The translations under genes were made by a program, and so were the position numbers. Positions 49,993-59,067 of a DNA stretch of 64,000 nucleotides are shown here, piece after piece (the first letter of the stretch is position 1; the number at the start of each line of letters is the position of its first letter). The DNA is from Olsenella_L kribbiana (GTDB taxonomy: Bacteria; Actinomycetota; Coriobacteriia; Coriobacteriales; Atopobiaceae), in NCBI RefSeq assembly GCF_036408795.1, contig NZ_JAZGJP010000011.1, positions 19,173-83,172 of the forward strand. The letters are read 5' to 3'. The notes under the pieces were generated by a model. That model saw nothing but the letters and a program-made list of their open reading frames with translations. It was not told the DNA's origin and did not search any database.

Positions 49993-51132
49993 GTGGAGCG
50001 CTCCTATGAGATACGCATCTATCCGAACGCGCGGCAGCGAGAGCTCATCGGGCGAACCTTCGGCTGCTGCAGATATGTCTACAACAGGGTCCTTGCCATG
50101 CGCCAGGAAGAATATGGGCGGAACGGAAAGTCCCGGGGCATCGGCTCGTACATGACGCAGCTGCCGGTTTGGAAGAAGACAGACGCGCCCTTCCTTGCGG
50201 AGGTGGACTCCATGGCGCTGCAGCAGTCCCTGCGCGACCTGGACAGGGCATACCAGAACTTCTTCCGCAATCCAGGCAGGACGGGGTTCCCGAAGTTCAG
50301 GTCCAAGCATGCAGGCCGCAGGTCGTACCGCACAAACATGGCATGCGTCCCAGACCCACGCCATGTGAAGCTCCCCAAGCTCGGCCTCGTGAAGGCGCGG
50401 GCGAGCAGGAGGATCGAGGGCCGCGTGCTCTCGGCAACGGTGAAGCAGGTGCCCTCTGGCAGATACTTCGTGTGCCTGTGCTGCACGGACTGCCCGGAAC
50501 CCGAGGCAGCGCCGGGCGCCATCGCGGTGCTCGGCATCGACGCCGGCGTGCACGACCTCATGGCCCGGAGCGATGGCGTGAAGGTCGCAAACCCCAAGGC
50601 GCTTGCCAAAGGCGAGAGGAAGCTCGCCCGGGAGCAGAGGCGCCTGTCCCGCAAGCAGAAGGGATCCAAGAGAAGGGAGAAGCAGAAGAGGAAGGTGGCG
50701 CTCGTCCATGAGCGGATAGCCAACCAGCGCAAGGATGCCATCCACAAGGCCACGACGGATGCGGTGCGCGAGAGCCAAGCCATCGCCGTCGAGGACCTGA
50801 ACGTCAGTGGGATGGAGAAGAACCGCCGTCTGGCCAAGTCCGTCGCGGACGCCTCCATGTCCGAGATGGCCCGCCAGCTGGAATACAAGTGCGCCTGGCA
50901 CGGGCGGCGTTTCGTGAAGGTGAGCCGCTGGTATCCATCCTCGAAGATGTGCTCGTGCTGCGGGCATGTCCTAGAGGAGCTGCCGCTCTCCGTCCGTGCG
51001 TGGACGTGCCCCGTCTGCGGGGCGAGCCACGACCGCGACCTCAACGCGGCGGTCAACATCGCGCGGGAAGGAGCGCGGCTTCTGAATGAAGCAGACGGTA
51101 CCGCAGGGCTTGCGGGAACCGGGGACGCGTAA
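49993..51132 (+). CDS. tnpB: TnpB, RNA-guided endonuclease (second copy)
   Basis: A 379-residue TnpB closely related to the first copy, with residue numbering conserved. The RuvC triad is Asp183 (LGIDAGVH), Glu267 (AVEDLNVSGM) and the Asp in HDRDLNAAVNIA; the zinc finger is CSCCG with CPVC. The start is GTG 49993 with AGGAGG at ten bases. The protein stops after GTAGLAGTGDA. The following codons in the same frame, after a TAA, still spell RTLVEQA as in the first copy, so this gene acquired an early stop that removes ten residues. The hairpin there is perfect, so RNA structure may have been preserved at the protein's expense. Confidence 0.93.
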   Translation: MERSYEIRIYPNARQRELIGRTFGCCRYVYNRVLAMRQEEYGRNGKSRGIGSYMTQLPVWKKTDAPFLAEVDSMALQQSLRDLDRAYQNFFRNPGRTGFPKFRSKHAGRRSYRTNMACVPDPRHVKLPKLGLVKARASRRIEGRVLSATVKQVPSGRYFVCLCCTDCPEPEAAPGAIAVLGIDAGVHDLMARSDGVKVANPKALAKGERKLAREQRRLSRKQKGSKRREKQKRKVALVHERIANQRKDAIHKATTDAVRESQAIAVEDLNVSGMEKNRRLAKSVADASMSEMARQLEYKCAWHGRRFVKVSRWYPSSKMCSCCGHVLEELPLSVRAWTCPVCGASHDRDLNAAVNIAREGARLLNEADGTAGLAGTGDA

Positions 51133-51243
51133 GCGTCCCGAACGCTCGTGGAGCAGGCGTAAGACCAGCTTCCGCCGCAAGGCGGAGGAAGGCTATCTGC
51201 GTCGAAGCGAGAATCCCCCGGCTTCAGCCATGGGGAGTGTCAA
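51122..51243 (+). ncRNA. Candidate omega RNA (reRNA) of TnpB, element 2
   Basis: Hairpins GGGACGC-GTAA-GCGTCCC (51122-51139) and CTTCCGCC-GCAA-GGCGGAGG (51169-51188) are followed by AAGGCTATCTGC, GAAGCGAGAATCCCC and the right-end hairpin. The first element has the same two hairpins at the same places with different paired bases; all four loops are GNRA. The guide would be the sequence after TCAA (from 51244). Confidence 0.65.
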
Positions 51244-51414
51244 GGGTGCTGAAAACATGTCGGGCGTGTGTTTGGCTATGTTTCGAGCATGATTCGTTCG
51301 AATGACAACTCCGAGAAGCCTTTCTGTCTTCCCGGGGGTGCTCACTGGGTGGAAACAATCCTTGCGTAGACTCACATCGAAGCTGAGAGGGAAGACACGC
51401 AAGGGAGAAACCTT

Positions 51415-54400
51415 ATGAGTTCAGACAACCAGCTGCATGCCGACCAGCATGCGCAGGCCTGCGCTTCTTCAGAGAACGAGGGACTCTACCGTCCCGAGTT
51501 CGAGCATGATGCCTGCGGCATCGGCGCGCTTGCCCATCTGAAGGGCCAGCGTTCCCACCAGATGATCGACGACGCCCTGAGCGTCCTTGTGAACCTCGAG
51601 CACCGTGGCGGCAAGGGCCTCGAGCACAATACCGGCGACGGCGCCGGCATCCTGTTCCAGGTGCCGCACCGCTTCTTCCGCCGCGAGGCACAGCGCTATG
51701 GCTACCTTCTGCCGGATGAGGGCGACTACGGTGTCGCTATGCTCTTCTTCCCGCAGGATGAAGAGGGCCTCGCTGTCGCAAAGCGCGTATTCGAGGATGG
51801 CTGCGCCGAGCAGGGCATTCCTCTGCTCTTCTGGCGCTCGGTTCCGACGGATGCCCACGACCTCGGCGAGACCGCCAAGGCATGCATGCCGACGATCGTC
51901 CAGGCATTCCTGGGCCGTCCCGAGAACGTGGAGCGTGGCCAGGCGTTCGAGCGTGCGCTCTATGTCTGCCGCCGCGTCATCGAGAAGAAGGCCGACGCTG
52001 AGAGCGCGCTTTCGGGCAAGATCTTCTATGTCTGCTCGATGAGCAGCCGCACGATCGTCTACAAGGGCATGCTTGTCGCGACGCAGATGCGCCGCTTCTA
52101 TCCTGATCTGGCCGATGCTTCGACCGAGTCCTCGATTGCGCTTGTGCACTCCCGCTACTCCACGAACACGACGCCGAGCTGGGAGCGTGCACACCCGAAC
52201 CGCTACATCATCCACAACGGCGAGATCAACACGCTCAAGGGCAACGTGAACTGGATTCGTGCCCGTGAGCCGGGCCTGTACTCTCCTGTCATGGGTGCAG
52301 ACTTGAAAAAGGTCATCCCCATCATCAACCGTGAGGGCTCAGACTCTGCCATCCTCGACAACGTGCTCGAGTTCCTGACCATGAACGGCCGCTCGCTTCC
52401 GCGTGCGGTCTCGATGCTCCTGCCTGAGCCGTGGGACAAGAACCCGAGCCTCTCGGAAAAGCGCCGCGCCTATGACTCCTACCAGTCCATGCTCATGGAG
52501 TCCTGGGATGGCCCTGCTGCCATCGCCTTCACGGACGGCATCGTCACGGGCGCTGCCCTTGACAGAAACGGCCTGCGTCCTGCCCGCTACTATGTGACAC
52601 GCGATGACCGCCTGATCCTCACCTCCGAGGTCGGTGCCCTTCGCTGCGACCCTGAAGAGGTGCTCCAGACCGGCTCTCTCGGCCCGGGTCAGATGCTTCT
52701 TGTCGATCCTGCAAAGGGCCGCGTGCTCTGGGACGACGAAATCAAGGAGGCCTTCGCAAACCAGAAGCCATACCGTGACTGGGCTGCCGCGGAGACGATC
52801 GACGTCGAGGACCTGAAGCCTGCAGACTCCGATCCCTTCGAGCAGCATGATGCAAAGGTGCCGCTCGTGACGAGGCTTGCCCGCCACGGCTACCACTTCG
52901 ACGATGTGGAAGAGGCAATACTTCCTATGGCACAGAAGGGCGCAGCCCCTCTGGCTTCCATGGGTGCAGACATTCCTCTGGCAGTGCTTTCCCGCCACCC
53001 GCGCTCGTTCTTCGACTACTTCAACCAGCTCTTCGCCCAGGTCACGAACCCGCCTATCGATGCACTTCGTGAGAGCTTCGTGACGTCGACCCTGCTCTAT
53101 CTCGGCAACCATGGCAACCTCCTCGAGGACATGCGCGACAACTGCCGCCTCGTGCGTCTCCAGGGCCCGATCCTCACGAAGGACGAGTTCGACCGCATCT
53201 GCGCTATCGACCATGAGGGATTCGAGGCACGCCGCTTCTTTGCCACCTACGAGCGTGACGGCGGAGATGACGCACTGGAGAAGGCGCTTGACGAGCTCGG
53301 CGACGAGATCGTCGCAGCCGTGCGCGAGGGCGTGAACATCATCGTCCTCTCCGACCGTGCAGCAGACGGCGAAGTCTCCATCCCGTCGCTTCTTGCTGTC
53401 GGCTCTGTCCACAACCGCCTGCTTGCTGCCGGCATCCGTACCCGTGCCGACCTCGTGGTCGAGTGCGGCGATGCAATCACGCCGCATGACTTCGCGACGC
53501 TTGTCGGCTACTCTGCCTCCGGCATCTATCCGTACATGGCCCATGACTGCATCCGTGCGCTCTCCGAGAAGGGCGAGCTTGCCCTTTCCGCCGAAGAGGG
53601 CATCGCGAACTACAACAAGGCAATCACGAAGGGCATCGTCTCCGTCATGTCCAAGATGGGCATCTCGACGATGCAGGGCTACCACTCTGCCCAGATCTTC
53701 GAGATCGTCGGCTTCTCGAAGGAGTTCGTGGACAAGAACTTCAAGAACACGGTCTCCCGTGTCGGCGGCCTGGGCGTGGCCGATGTCGAGCGCGAGTGCA
53801 ACGAGCGCTACGACGAGGCAGAGGCTCTGAAGAAGAGCCCGGCTCCCGACCAGCTTGCAAGCTCCGGCCTTACGAAGTGGAGGCCTCTCGGCGGCGAGGA
53901 CCACATGATCACGCCGCAGGTCATCTACCTCCTCCAGCGTGCTGTGCGCGAGGGCGACTACGATCTCTTCAAGCAGTACTCGAAGGCGCTCCATCCGAAG
54001 AACCGCTCGATCGTCCTGCGCGACCTTCTCGAGTTCGTGCCGCTTGCCTCGGGTCCTGTGCCTCTCGACGAGGTCGAGCCTGCCTCTGAGATCGTGAAGC
54101 ACTTCACGACGGGCGCCATGTCCTACGGCGCCATCTCCGAAGAGGCACATGAGTGCATGGCCATCGCAATGAACCGCATCGGTGCGAAGTCGAACACCGG
54201 CGAGGGCGGCGAGAACCCGTCCCGCGAGACGACGCTTCCGAACGGCGATTCGAAGCTCTCTGCAATCAAGCAGGTGGCATCGGCGCGCTTCGGCGTCACG
54301 AGCCGCTACCTCATGAGCGCAAAGGAGATCCAGATCAAGCTTGCTCAAGGCGCAAAGCCGGGCGAGGGCGGACACCTGCCGGGCCGCAAGGTCTGGCCGT

Positions 54401-56058
54401 GGGTCGCTGAGGTTCGCCGCTCGACGCCGGGCGTCGGCCTGATCTCGCCTCCGCCTCATCACGACATCTACTCGATCGAGGACCTGGCAGAGCTCATCTT
54501 CGACCTCAAGAATGCCAACCCGGGCGCCCGCATCTCCGTGAAGCTCGTCTCCGAGGCAGGCGTCGGCACGATTGCCACAGGCGTAGCCAAGGGTGGCGCA
54601 AACAAGATCACGATCTCCGGCGCCAATGGCGGTACCGGTGCAGCCCCGCGCGACTCCATCTACCATGCAGGACTGCCCCTCGAGCTTGGCCTCGCCGAGA
54701 CGCAGCAGACGCTTCTCAGGAACGGCCTCCGCTCCCGTGTCGTGCTCGAGGCTGACGGCAAGCTCATGGACGGCCGCGATGTGGCCGTAGCATGTCTGCT
54801 CGGTGCCGAGGAGTTCGGCTTCGCGACGGCGGTCTGCCTCTCCATGGGCTGCCTCATGCAGCGCGACTGCCAGCAGGACACCTGCCCGATCGGCCTTGCC
54901 ACCCAGAACTGCCGCCTGCGCAAGTGCTTCGTCGGCAAGCCTGAGCACGTCGTGAACTTCATGATGTTCGTGGCAGAGGAGCTCAGAGAGCACATGGCCC
55001 AGCTCGGCTTCCGCACGGTCGACGAGATGGTCGGACATCCCGAGTGCCTGCGCCAGGTCAAGGTGGAGAACAACTGGAAGGCCAACACGCTCGACCTCTC
55101 GCCGATCCTGGCCCAGGTCACGAACGAGTTCGGCAAGGATATCCCGGGCGCCGAGGCAAAGCACTATCTGCCGAGCATGGCTATGGACTCAGGGCTCTCC
55201 CAGACGCTCGACTCCACGCTCTTCATCCCGTACACGAAGACGGCCAGGGAATCGCTTCGTCCTATCCGCTTCCATGCGGACATCTCGAACGTGAACCGCT
55301 GCGTCGGTACGATGCTCGGCTCTGCCGTGACGGCAAAGCATCCCGAGGGCCTGCCTGAGGGCTCGATCACGATTGACTGCGAGGGCTCGGGCGGTCAGTC
55401 CTTCGGCGCATTCCTGCCGGCGGGCATCACGCTCAACATCTCGGGCGATGCGAATGACTACTTCGGCAAGGGCCTCTCCGGCGGCATCCTGACGGTGGCT
55501 CCTCCTGCATCGGCGACGTTCAAGTTCAACGAGAATGTCGCAATCGGCAACGTTGCCTTCTACGGCGCCACGTCGGGCAAGGGCTTCATCAACGGTCTTG
55601 CCGGCCAGCGCTTCGGCGTCCGCAACTCCGGCGCCACGATCGTGTGCGAGGGCGTGGGCAACCACGGCTGCGAGTACATGACAGGCGGCGTGGCACTCAT
55701 CCTCGGCGAGGTCGGACAGAACTTTGCAGCCGGCATGTCCGGCGGCATCGCCTACGTGTTCGACGAGCACCGCACGCTCAAGGACCGCACGAACATGGAC
55801 ATGGTCAGCCTGAAGCCGGTCGACGGGGACGACATCACGCTCATCCACAGCCTCATCGAGGAGCATGTCCGCCGCACGAAGAGCCCGCTCGGCATCAAGA
55901 TGCTCTACCGCTTCGACGATATCGTGCCTGAGTTCGTGAAGGTCATCCCGCACGAGTACGAGCGTGCCCTCACCCTCACGCGCGAGGCGGAGAAGCAGGG
56001 CAAGAGCCACGAGGATGCGGTCGAGTATGCATTCGAGACCATGAGGAAGGAGATGTAG
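51415..56058 (+). CDS. gltB: Glutamate synthase, large subunit
   Basis: Transfers the amide of glutamine to 2-oxoglutarate, making two glutamates. The 1547-residue protein has a 33-residue propeptide before the N-terminal nucleophile Cys34 (EHDACGIG), as in class II glutaminases. A central domain follows, then the FMN-binding synthase domain with KPGEGGHLPGRKV and ISGANGGTGAAPR. The 3Fe-4S cysteines lie in LMQRDCQQDTCPIGLATQ, and the C-terminal GXGXG beta-helix ends it. GAGAGGGAA and AAGGGAG precede the start. The small subunit gene follows after three bases. Confidence 0.97.
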   Translation: MSSDNQLHADQHAQACASSENEGLYRPEFEHDACGIGALAHLKGQRSHQMIDDALSVLVNLEHRGGKGLEHNTGDGAGILFQVPHRFFRREAQRYGYLLPDEGDYGVAMLFFPQDEEGLAVAKRVFEDGCAEQGIPLLFWRSVPTDAHDLGETAKACMPTIVQAFLGRPENVERGQAFERALYVCRRVIEKKADAESALSGKIFYVCSMSSRTIVYKGMLVATQMRRFYPDLADASTESSIALVHSRYSTNTTPSWERAHPNRYIIHNGEINTLKGNVNWIRAREPGLYSPVMGADLKKVIPIINREGSDSAILDNVLEFLTMNGRSLPRAVSMLLPEPWDKNPSLSEKRRAYDSYQSMLMESWDGPAAIAFTDGIVTGAALDRNGLRPARYYVTRDDRLILTSEVGALRCDPEEVLQTGSLGPGQMLLVDPAKGRVLWDDEIKEAFANQKPYRDWAAAETIDVEDLKPADSDPFEQHDAKVPLVTRLARHGYHFDDVEEAILPMAQKGAAPLASMGADIPLAVLSRHPRSFFDYFNQLFAQVTNPPIDALRESFVTSTLLYLGNHGNLLEDMRDNCRLVRLQGPILTKDEFDRICAIDHEGFEARRFFATYERDGGDDALEKALDELGDEIVAAVREGVNIIVLSDRAADGEVSIPSLLAVGSVHNRLLAAGIRTRADLVVECGDAITPHDFATLVGYSASGIYPYMAHDCIRALSEKGELALSAEEGIANYNKAITKGIVSVMSKMGISTMQGYHSAQIFEIVGFSKEFVDKNFKNTVSRVGGLGVADVERECNERYDEAEALKKSPAPDQLASSGLTKWRPLGGEDHMITPQVIYLLQRAVREGDYDLFKQYSKALHPKNRSIVLRDLLEFVPLASGPVPLDEVEPASEIVKHFTTGAMSYGAISEEAHECMAIAMNRIGAKSNTGEGGENPSRETTLPNGDSKLSAIKQVASARFGVTSRYLMSAKEIQIKLAQGAKPGEGGHLPGRKVWPWVAEVRRSTPGVGLISPPPHHDIYSIEDLAELIFDLKNANPGARISVKLVSEAGVGTIATGVAKGGANKITISGANGGTGAAPRDSIYHAGLPLELGLAETQQTLLRNGLRSRVVLEADGKLMDGRDVAVACLLGAEEFGFATAVCLSMGCLMQRDCQQDTCPIGLATQNCRLRKCFVGKPEHVVNFMMFVAEELREHMAQLGFRTVDEMVGHPECLRQVKVENNWKANTLDLSPILAQVTNEFGKDIPGAEAKHYLPSMAMDSGLSQTLDSTLFIPYTKTARESLRPIRFHADISNVNRCVGTMLGSAVTAKHPEGLPEGSITIDCEGSGGQSFGAFLPAGITLNISGDANDYFGKGLSGGILTVAPPASATFKFNENVAIGNVAFYGATSGKGFINGLAGQRFGVRNSGATIVCEGVGNHGCEYMTGGVALILGEVGQNFAAGMSGGIAYVFDEHRTLKDRTNMDMVSLKPVDGDDITLIHSLIEEHVRRTKSPLGIKMLYRFDDIVPEFVKVIPHEYERALTLTREAEKQGKSHEDAVEYAFETMRKEM

Positions 56059-56061
56059 GCC

Positions 56062-57525
56062 ATGGGAAAGCCAGGAGCATATCTTTCGATCGATCGCCAG
56101 GAACATGGCATGCGTCCTGCCAAGGACGCGCTCAAGGACTTCGGCGAGCTTGCCCAGCCTCTCTCCGAAGAGCTGCAGGAGCTGCAGGCCAGCCGCTGCA
56201 TGTACTGCGGTGTCGCGTTCTGCCAGACCGGCATCTCGTTCGGTCCGGCCCGTACGTCCGGCTGCCCGCTCCACAACCTGATTCCTGAGTGGAACGATCT
56301 TCTCTGCCGCGGCCTCTGGGACGATGCGGCTGCACGCATGAGCCTCACGAACCCGTTCCCCGAGTTCACGGGCAGAGTCTGCCCGGCACTCTGCGAGGTG
56401 GCCTGCAACCTGGGCCTCCACCAGGAGCCGATGACGATCAGGGACGACGAACGTGCCATCTCCGATCACGCCTGGGGGTCCGGCTACATGAAGCCGCTTG
56501 CGAAGCACGCAGACGACGCAAAGAGCGTCGCCGTCGTGGGCTCTGGCCCCTCCGGCCTGGCAGCTGCCTGGGAGCTTGCCCGCCGCGGCTTTGCCGTGAC
56601 GGTTGTCGAGAAGTCTGACCGTGCAGGCGGCCTTCTCATGTATGGCATCCCGAACATGAAGCTCCCGAAGGAGGTCGTCGAGCGCCGTGTCAAGCTCATG
56701 GAGGACTCCGGCATCGTGTTCGAGACCTCCCGCGATGTGACCGATCCGGCCGTGGCCGAGTGGCTCAAGAACAGCTTCGACGCTATCGTCGTCGCTGCAG
56801 GCGCTGGCGCTGCCCGCACGCTCAGGGTGCCGGGTGCAGACGGGGAGGGCGTCGTCCTCGCCGTCGACTATCTGACCTCCTCGACGAAGTCGGTCCTTTC
56901 CGGCAAGGCTCCTGCCATCTCTGCCAAGGGCAAGGACGTCGTCGTCATCGGCGGCGGCGATACGGGCACGGACTGCGTCGCAACGGCGCTTCGCCAGGGT
57001 GCCAAGAGCGTCCACCAGCTCGAGTTCCTGCCTGCTCCTCCGGATGCAAGGAAGCCCGGCAACGCCTGGCCTGAGTGGCCAAATGTGAAGAAGACCGACT
57101 ATGGCCAGCTCGAGGCTGAGGCAGTCCAGGGAGCCGACCCGCGCTCCTGGGCATCTGACACCATGGAGGTCCTCCGTGGCGAGGACGGCTCGCTTCAGGG
57201 CCTCAAGGTCGCGGACCTCGACTGGAGCGCCGGCAAGCCGCAGCGTATCGAGGGCTCCGAGCATGAGCTGCCGGCCCAGCTTGTCCTCATTGCAATGGGC
57301 TTTTCTGGCCCCACGGCCGAGGTCCTCTCTGCACTCGGCGTCGAGATGCACGAGTTCCGCGGCGGCGTCCGTCCGACGCTTGCGGCGGAAGACTCCCACC
57401 GCGCGGAGGCAGAAGGAGAGACCCCGGTCTTTGTGGCAGGCGACACGAGGAATGGCTCCTCGCTCGTCGTCACGGCCATTGCTGATGGCCTGGCCTGCGC
57501 CAAGGAAGCAGCGGAAGCACTCTGA
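56062..57525 (+). CDS. gltD: Glutamate synthase, small subunit
   Basis: NADPH-dehydrogenase subunit delivering electrons to GltB through Fe-S clusters. The 487-residue protein has N-terminal cysteines for 4Fe-4S clusters (RCMYCGVAFCQTG, SGCPLHNLIPEWNDLL, then GRVCPALCEVACNLG). It has the FAD motif VAVVGSGPSGLAAAWELARR (about 155-174) and the NADPH motif VVVIGGGDTGTDCVATALR. The ending VFVAGDTRNGSSLVVTAIADG is a second FAD contact. It is separated from gltB by three bases, so both are translated from one message. A terminator follows. Confidence 0.97.
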   Translation: MGKPGAYLSIDRQEHGMRPAKDALKDFGELAQPLSEELQELQASRCMYCGVAFCQTGISFGPARTSGCPLHNLIPEWNDLLCRGLWDDAAARMSLTNPFPEFTGRVCPALCEVACNLGLHQEPMTIRDDERAISDHAWGSGYMKPLAKHADDAKSVAVVGSGPSGLAAAWELARRGFAVTVVEKSDRAGGLLMYGIPNMKLPKEVVERRVKLMEDSGIVFETSRDVTDPAVAEWLKNSFDAIVVAAGAGAARTLRVPGADGEGVVLAVDYLTSSTKSVLSGKAPAISAKGKDVVVIGGGDTGTDCVATALRQGAKSVHQLEFLPAPPDARKPGNAWPEWPNVKKTDYGQLEAEAVQGADPRSWASDTMEVLRGEDGSLQGLKVADLDWSAGKPQRIEGSEHELPAQLVLIAMGFSGPTAEVLSALGVEMHEFRGGVRPTLAAEDSHRAEAEGETPVFVAGDTRNGSSLVVTAIADGLACAKEAAEAL

Positions 57526-57532
57526 TCTACGT

Positions 57533-57568
57533 CCAGGCGCAGCCTCAAGCGCTGCGCCTGGTTTCTTT
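57533..57568 (+). terminator. Intrinsic terminator of gltBD
   Basis: Stem CCAGGCGCAGC/GCTGCGCCTGG (57533-57543 and 57551-57561) followed by TTTCTTT. Confidence 0.85.
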
Positions 57569-57599
57569 GCAGCACGTCCGAGTCTTGAAAGGGGCGGCC

Positions 57600-57893
57600 A
57601 TGGCGGAAAGAGATCTCACACAGCAAAGCGGGGATGCGCCTCAGGCACCCCAGTGGGTCGATGGCACCTCCGAAGATGACGGGGAAAGCGATATTCCCCT
57701 GGTATGGATGGAGGACGGCGACGAGCATCCTTTCGTTCCCGCAACGGGAGACAACGAACCTTGGCTTGATGTCATGAACACGATGCTGGAGGACGAGAGG
57801 AAGCGCGAGCCGAAAGAGAAGCCCAAGCACGAGGAGGATCCTGAAGAGGCGGAGCGCCGCCGCATGAAGGACGATCTCCTGAAGTGGGTGTAG
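57600..57893 (+). CDS. Small acidic protein, unknown function
   Basis: A 97-residue, very acidic protein: NEPWLDVMNTMLEDERKR in the middle and a charged helix (EKPKHEEDPEEAERRRMKDD) before LLKWV. No domain, signal or membrane segment is visible. AAAGGGG is ahead of the ATG, and a terminator follows 14 bases after the stop, so it is a genuine small transcription unit. It may be an assembly or regulatory partner, but nothing identifies it. Confidence 0.62.
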   Translation: MAERDLTQQSGDAPQAPQWVDGTSEDDGESDIPLVWMEDGDEHPFVPATGDNEPWLDVMNTMLEDERKREPKEKPKHEEDPEEAERRRMKDDLLKWV

Positions 57894-57907
57894 AAGATCT
57901 GGAAGAT

Positions 57908-57945
57908 ACGAGCGGCCCGGGGTCTTGAGGCTCCGGGCCGCTCGT
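57908..57945 (+). terminator. Intrinsic terminator
   Basis: Perfect 13-base-pair stem ACGAGCGGCCCGG/CCGGGCCGCTCGT. It lies between convergent genes; T residues are sparse (CTTGT). Confidence 0.7.
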
Positions 57946-57970
57946 CTTGTCTCAGGTAGGTCTTTTTCGT

Positions 57971-58924
57971 CTAGCGGACGATATCAGGGGCGCCCTCTCC
58001 TTCGGACATGAAGTCGCCGTTGTAGTTCCTGTTGCCAGTCAGAGGGAAGAGGTCCTTGCCGGCAAGGAAGGCCTCTGCAGCCTCAGGCCAGCTCTTCTCG
58101 GCCGCCTCGAAGACATCGAGGAAGCTCTCGGTGGATTCTTTTCCGGTAGCAGGATCTTTCCAGACATGGTGCTCCGTATTGGCAGAAGCGCAGGACGTAT
58201 CGTGGTGTGCCGGATGCACAAGGGAGGCGAGCATCGAATATTCGCGGGCAAGTTCCTCAACATTCGTGAGCGTGATTTCGGAGAGCCTGCCTTTCGGCTC
58301 GAGCGCATGGTAGAGGCGCGCATAGTCGCGCACGGCATGGCCATACTGCCTGCCGTCGAGCGGAAGGCCATATACCTCATGGGCTGTCTGGGAGAAGAGA
58401 GCAGAGCCTATGCGCGAGATCTGAGGCGTCGTCTCGAGGGCACGCTGCGCTGCCTCGCCGGTCTCTGCTCCTTCTTCTTTCCTTGCCCACAGGAGCCAAG
58501 AGTCGATATCTGCCTCTATCACGGCATGTACCTCGCTATGCGCGGAGACAAGGTCTGGATCCTGGACACCGAGCGCCTCCTGCTCTGCATAGACGAAGGG
58601 GTGCGCGTGGGAGTCGAGCCAGTAGTGGGCAAAGAGGCCGACCGTGAAGGCACGGCCGATGCTCTGGTCCTCCTTGGGCAGGGCCAGGACAGCAGCACGC
58701 AGGGATTCGAGCGCTGCTGCCACCTTCTCGGCGTGCATCTGGTTTGCCAGCACGTGGCAGGTGTGGTTGTGGGTGACCGGTCCTGTCCAGCGGCAGAAGA
58801 AGGGATCGGGCCCCTGGGAGCCGAGGATATAGGCACGCTGCTCTTCGCCGTTCGAGAAGAGCTCGTGCGGCAGATAGGGGAGCGTCTCCTTAGCAAAGAG
58901 GCTGTGGGTGATGAGTGCAGGCAT
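57971..58924 (-). CDS. Zinc-dependent phospholipase C-like protein
   Basis: A 317-residue protein with His/Asp residues spaced as in the zinc-dependent phospholipase C family: PALITHSLFAKETL at the start, LGSQGPDPFFCRW, GPVTHNHTCHVLANQMHAEK, GLFAHYWLDSHAHPFVYAEQ and HSEVHAVIEADIDSW. These would form a trinuclear zinc site. No signal peptide is seen, so it probably acts in the cytoplasm, possibly on a different phosphoester. The ATG at 58924 is chosen over an extension starting 19 codons upstream because GAGG lies six bases before it. Confidence 0.82.
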   Translation of the reverse strand: MPALITHSLFAKETLPYLPHELFSNGEEQRAYILGSQGPDPFFCRWTGPVTHNHTCHVLANQMHAEKVAAALESLRAAVLALPKEDQSIGRAFTVGLFAHYWLDSHAHPFVYAEQEALGVQDPDLVSAHSEVHAVIEADIDSWLLWARKEEGAETGEAAQRALETTPQISRIGSALFSQTAHEVYGLPLDGRQYGHAVRDYARLYHALEPKGRLSEITLTNVEELAREYSMLASLVHPAHHDTSCASANTEHHVWKDPATGKESTESFLDVFEAAEKSWPEAAEAFLAGKDLFPLTGNRNYNGDFMSEGEGAPDIVR

Positions 58925-59067
58925 GAAGAACCTCGCTTTCAGCTTATCTGATGGAAACGTGCAGCGAAGGCCATATGGCACCTTTCAGCTGGCAAAGCGG
59001 CTAGAATAGGCACTTTGCTGCTGCGGGAGGCGCCTCGAGAACAGGTGCCAGAAATTCGAGGCCACGC

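Larger units (their letters stand above)
49815..51243 (+). mobile_element. IS200/IS605-type element lacking tnpA (tnpB only)
   Basis: Ends match the 10.9-12.7 kb element: CAAAAGCGCCGTAAAACCCC at the left just after TTAT (49811-49814), and GAATCCCCC..., a CCATGGGG hairpin arm and GTGTCAA at the right. Between left end and tnpB, the old tnpA promoter survives as CATAAT followed by CCATCCA, but tnpA is gone. The element is therefore a deletion derivative that could be moved in trans by TnpA of the first copy. Confidence 0.85.

Noticed and set aside
52339..55164. A 941-codon open frame antisense to gltB
   Set aside because: It mirrors a conserved gene with strong codon bias, has no ribosome site or known domain, and exists only because the GC-rich third positions avoid stops on the other strand.
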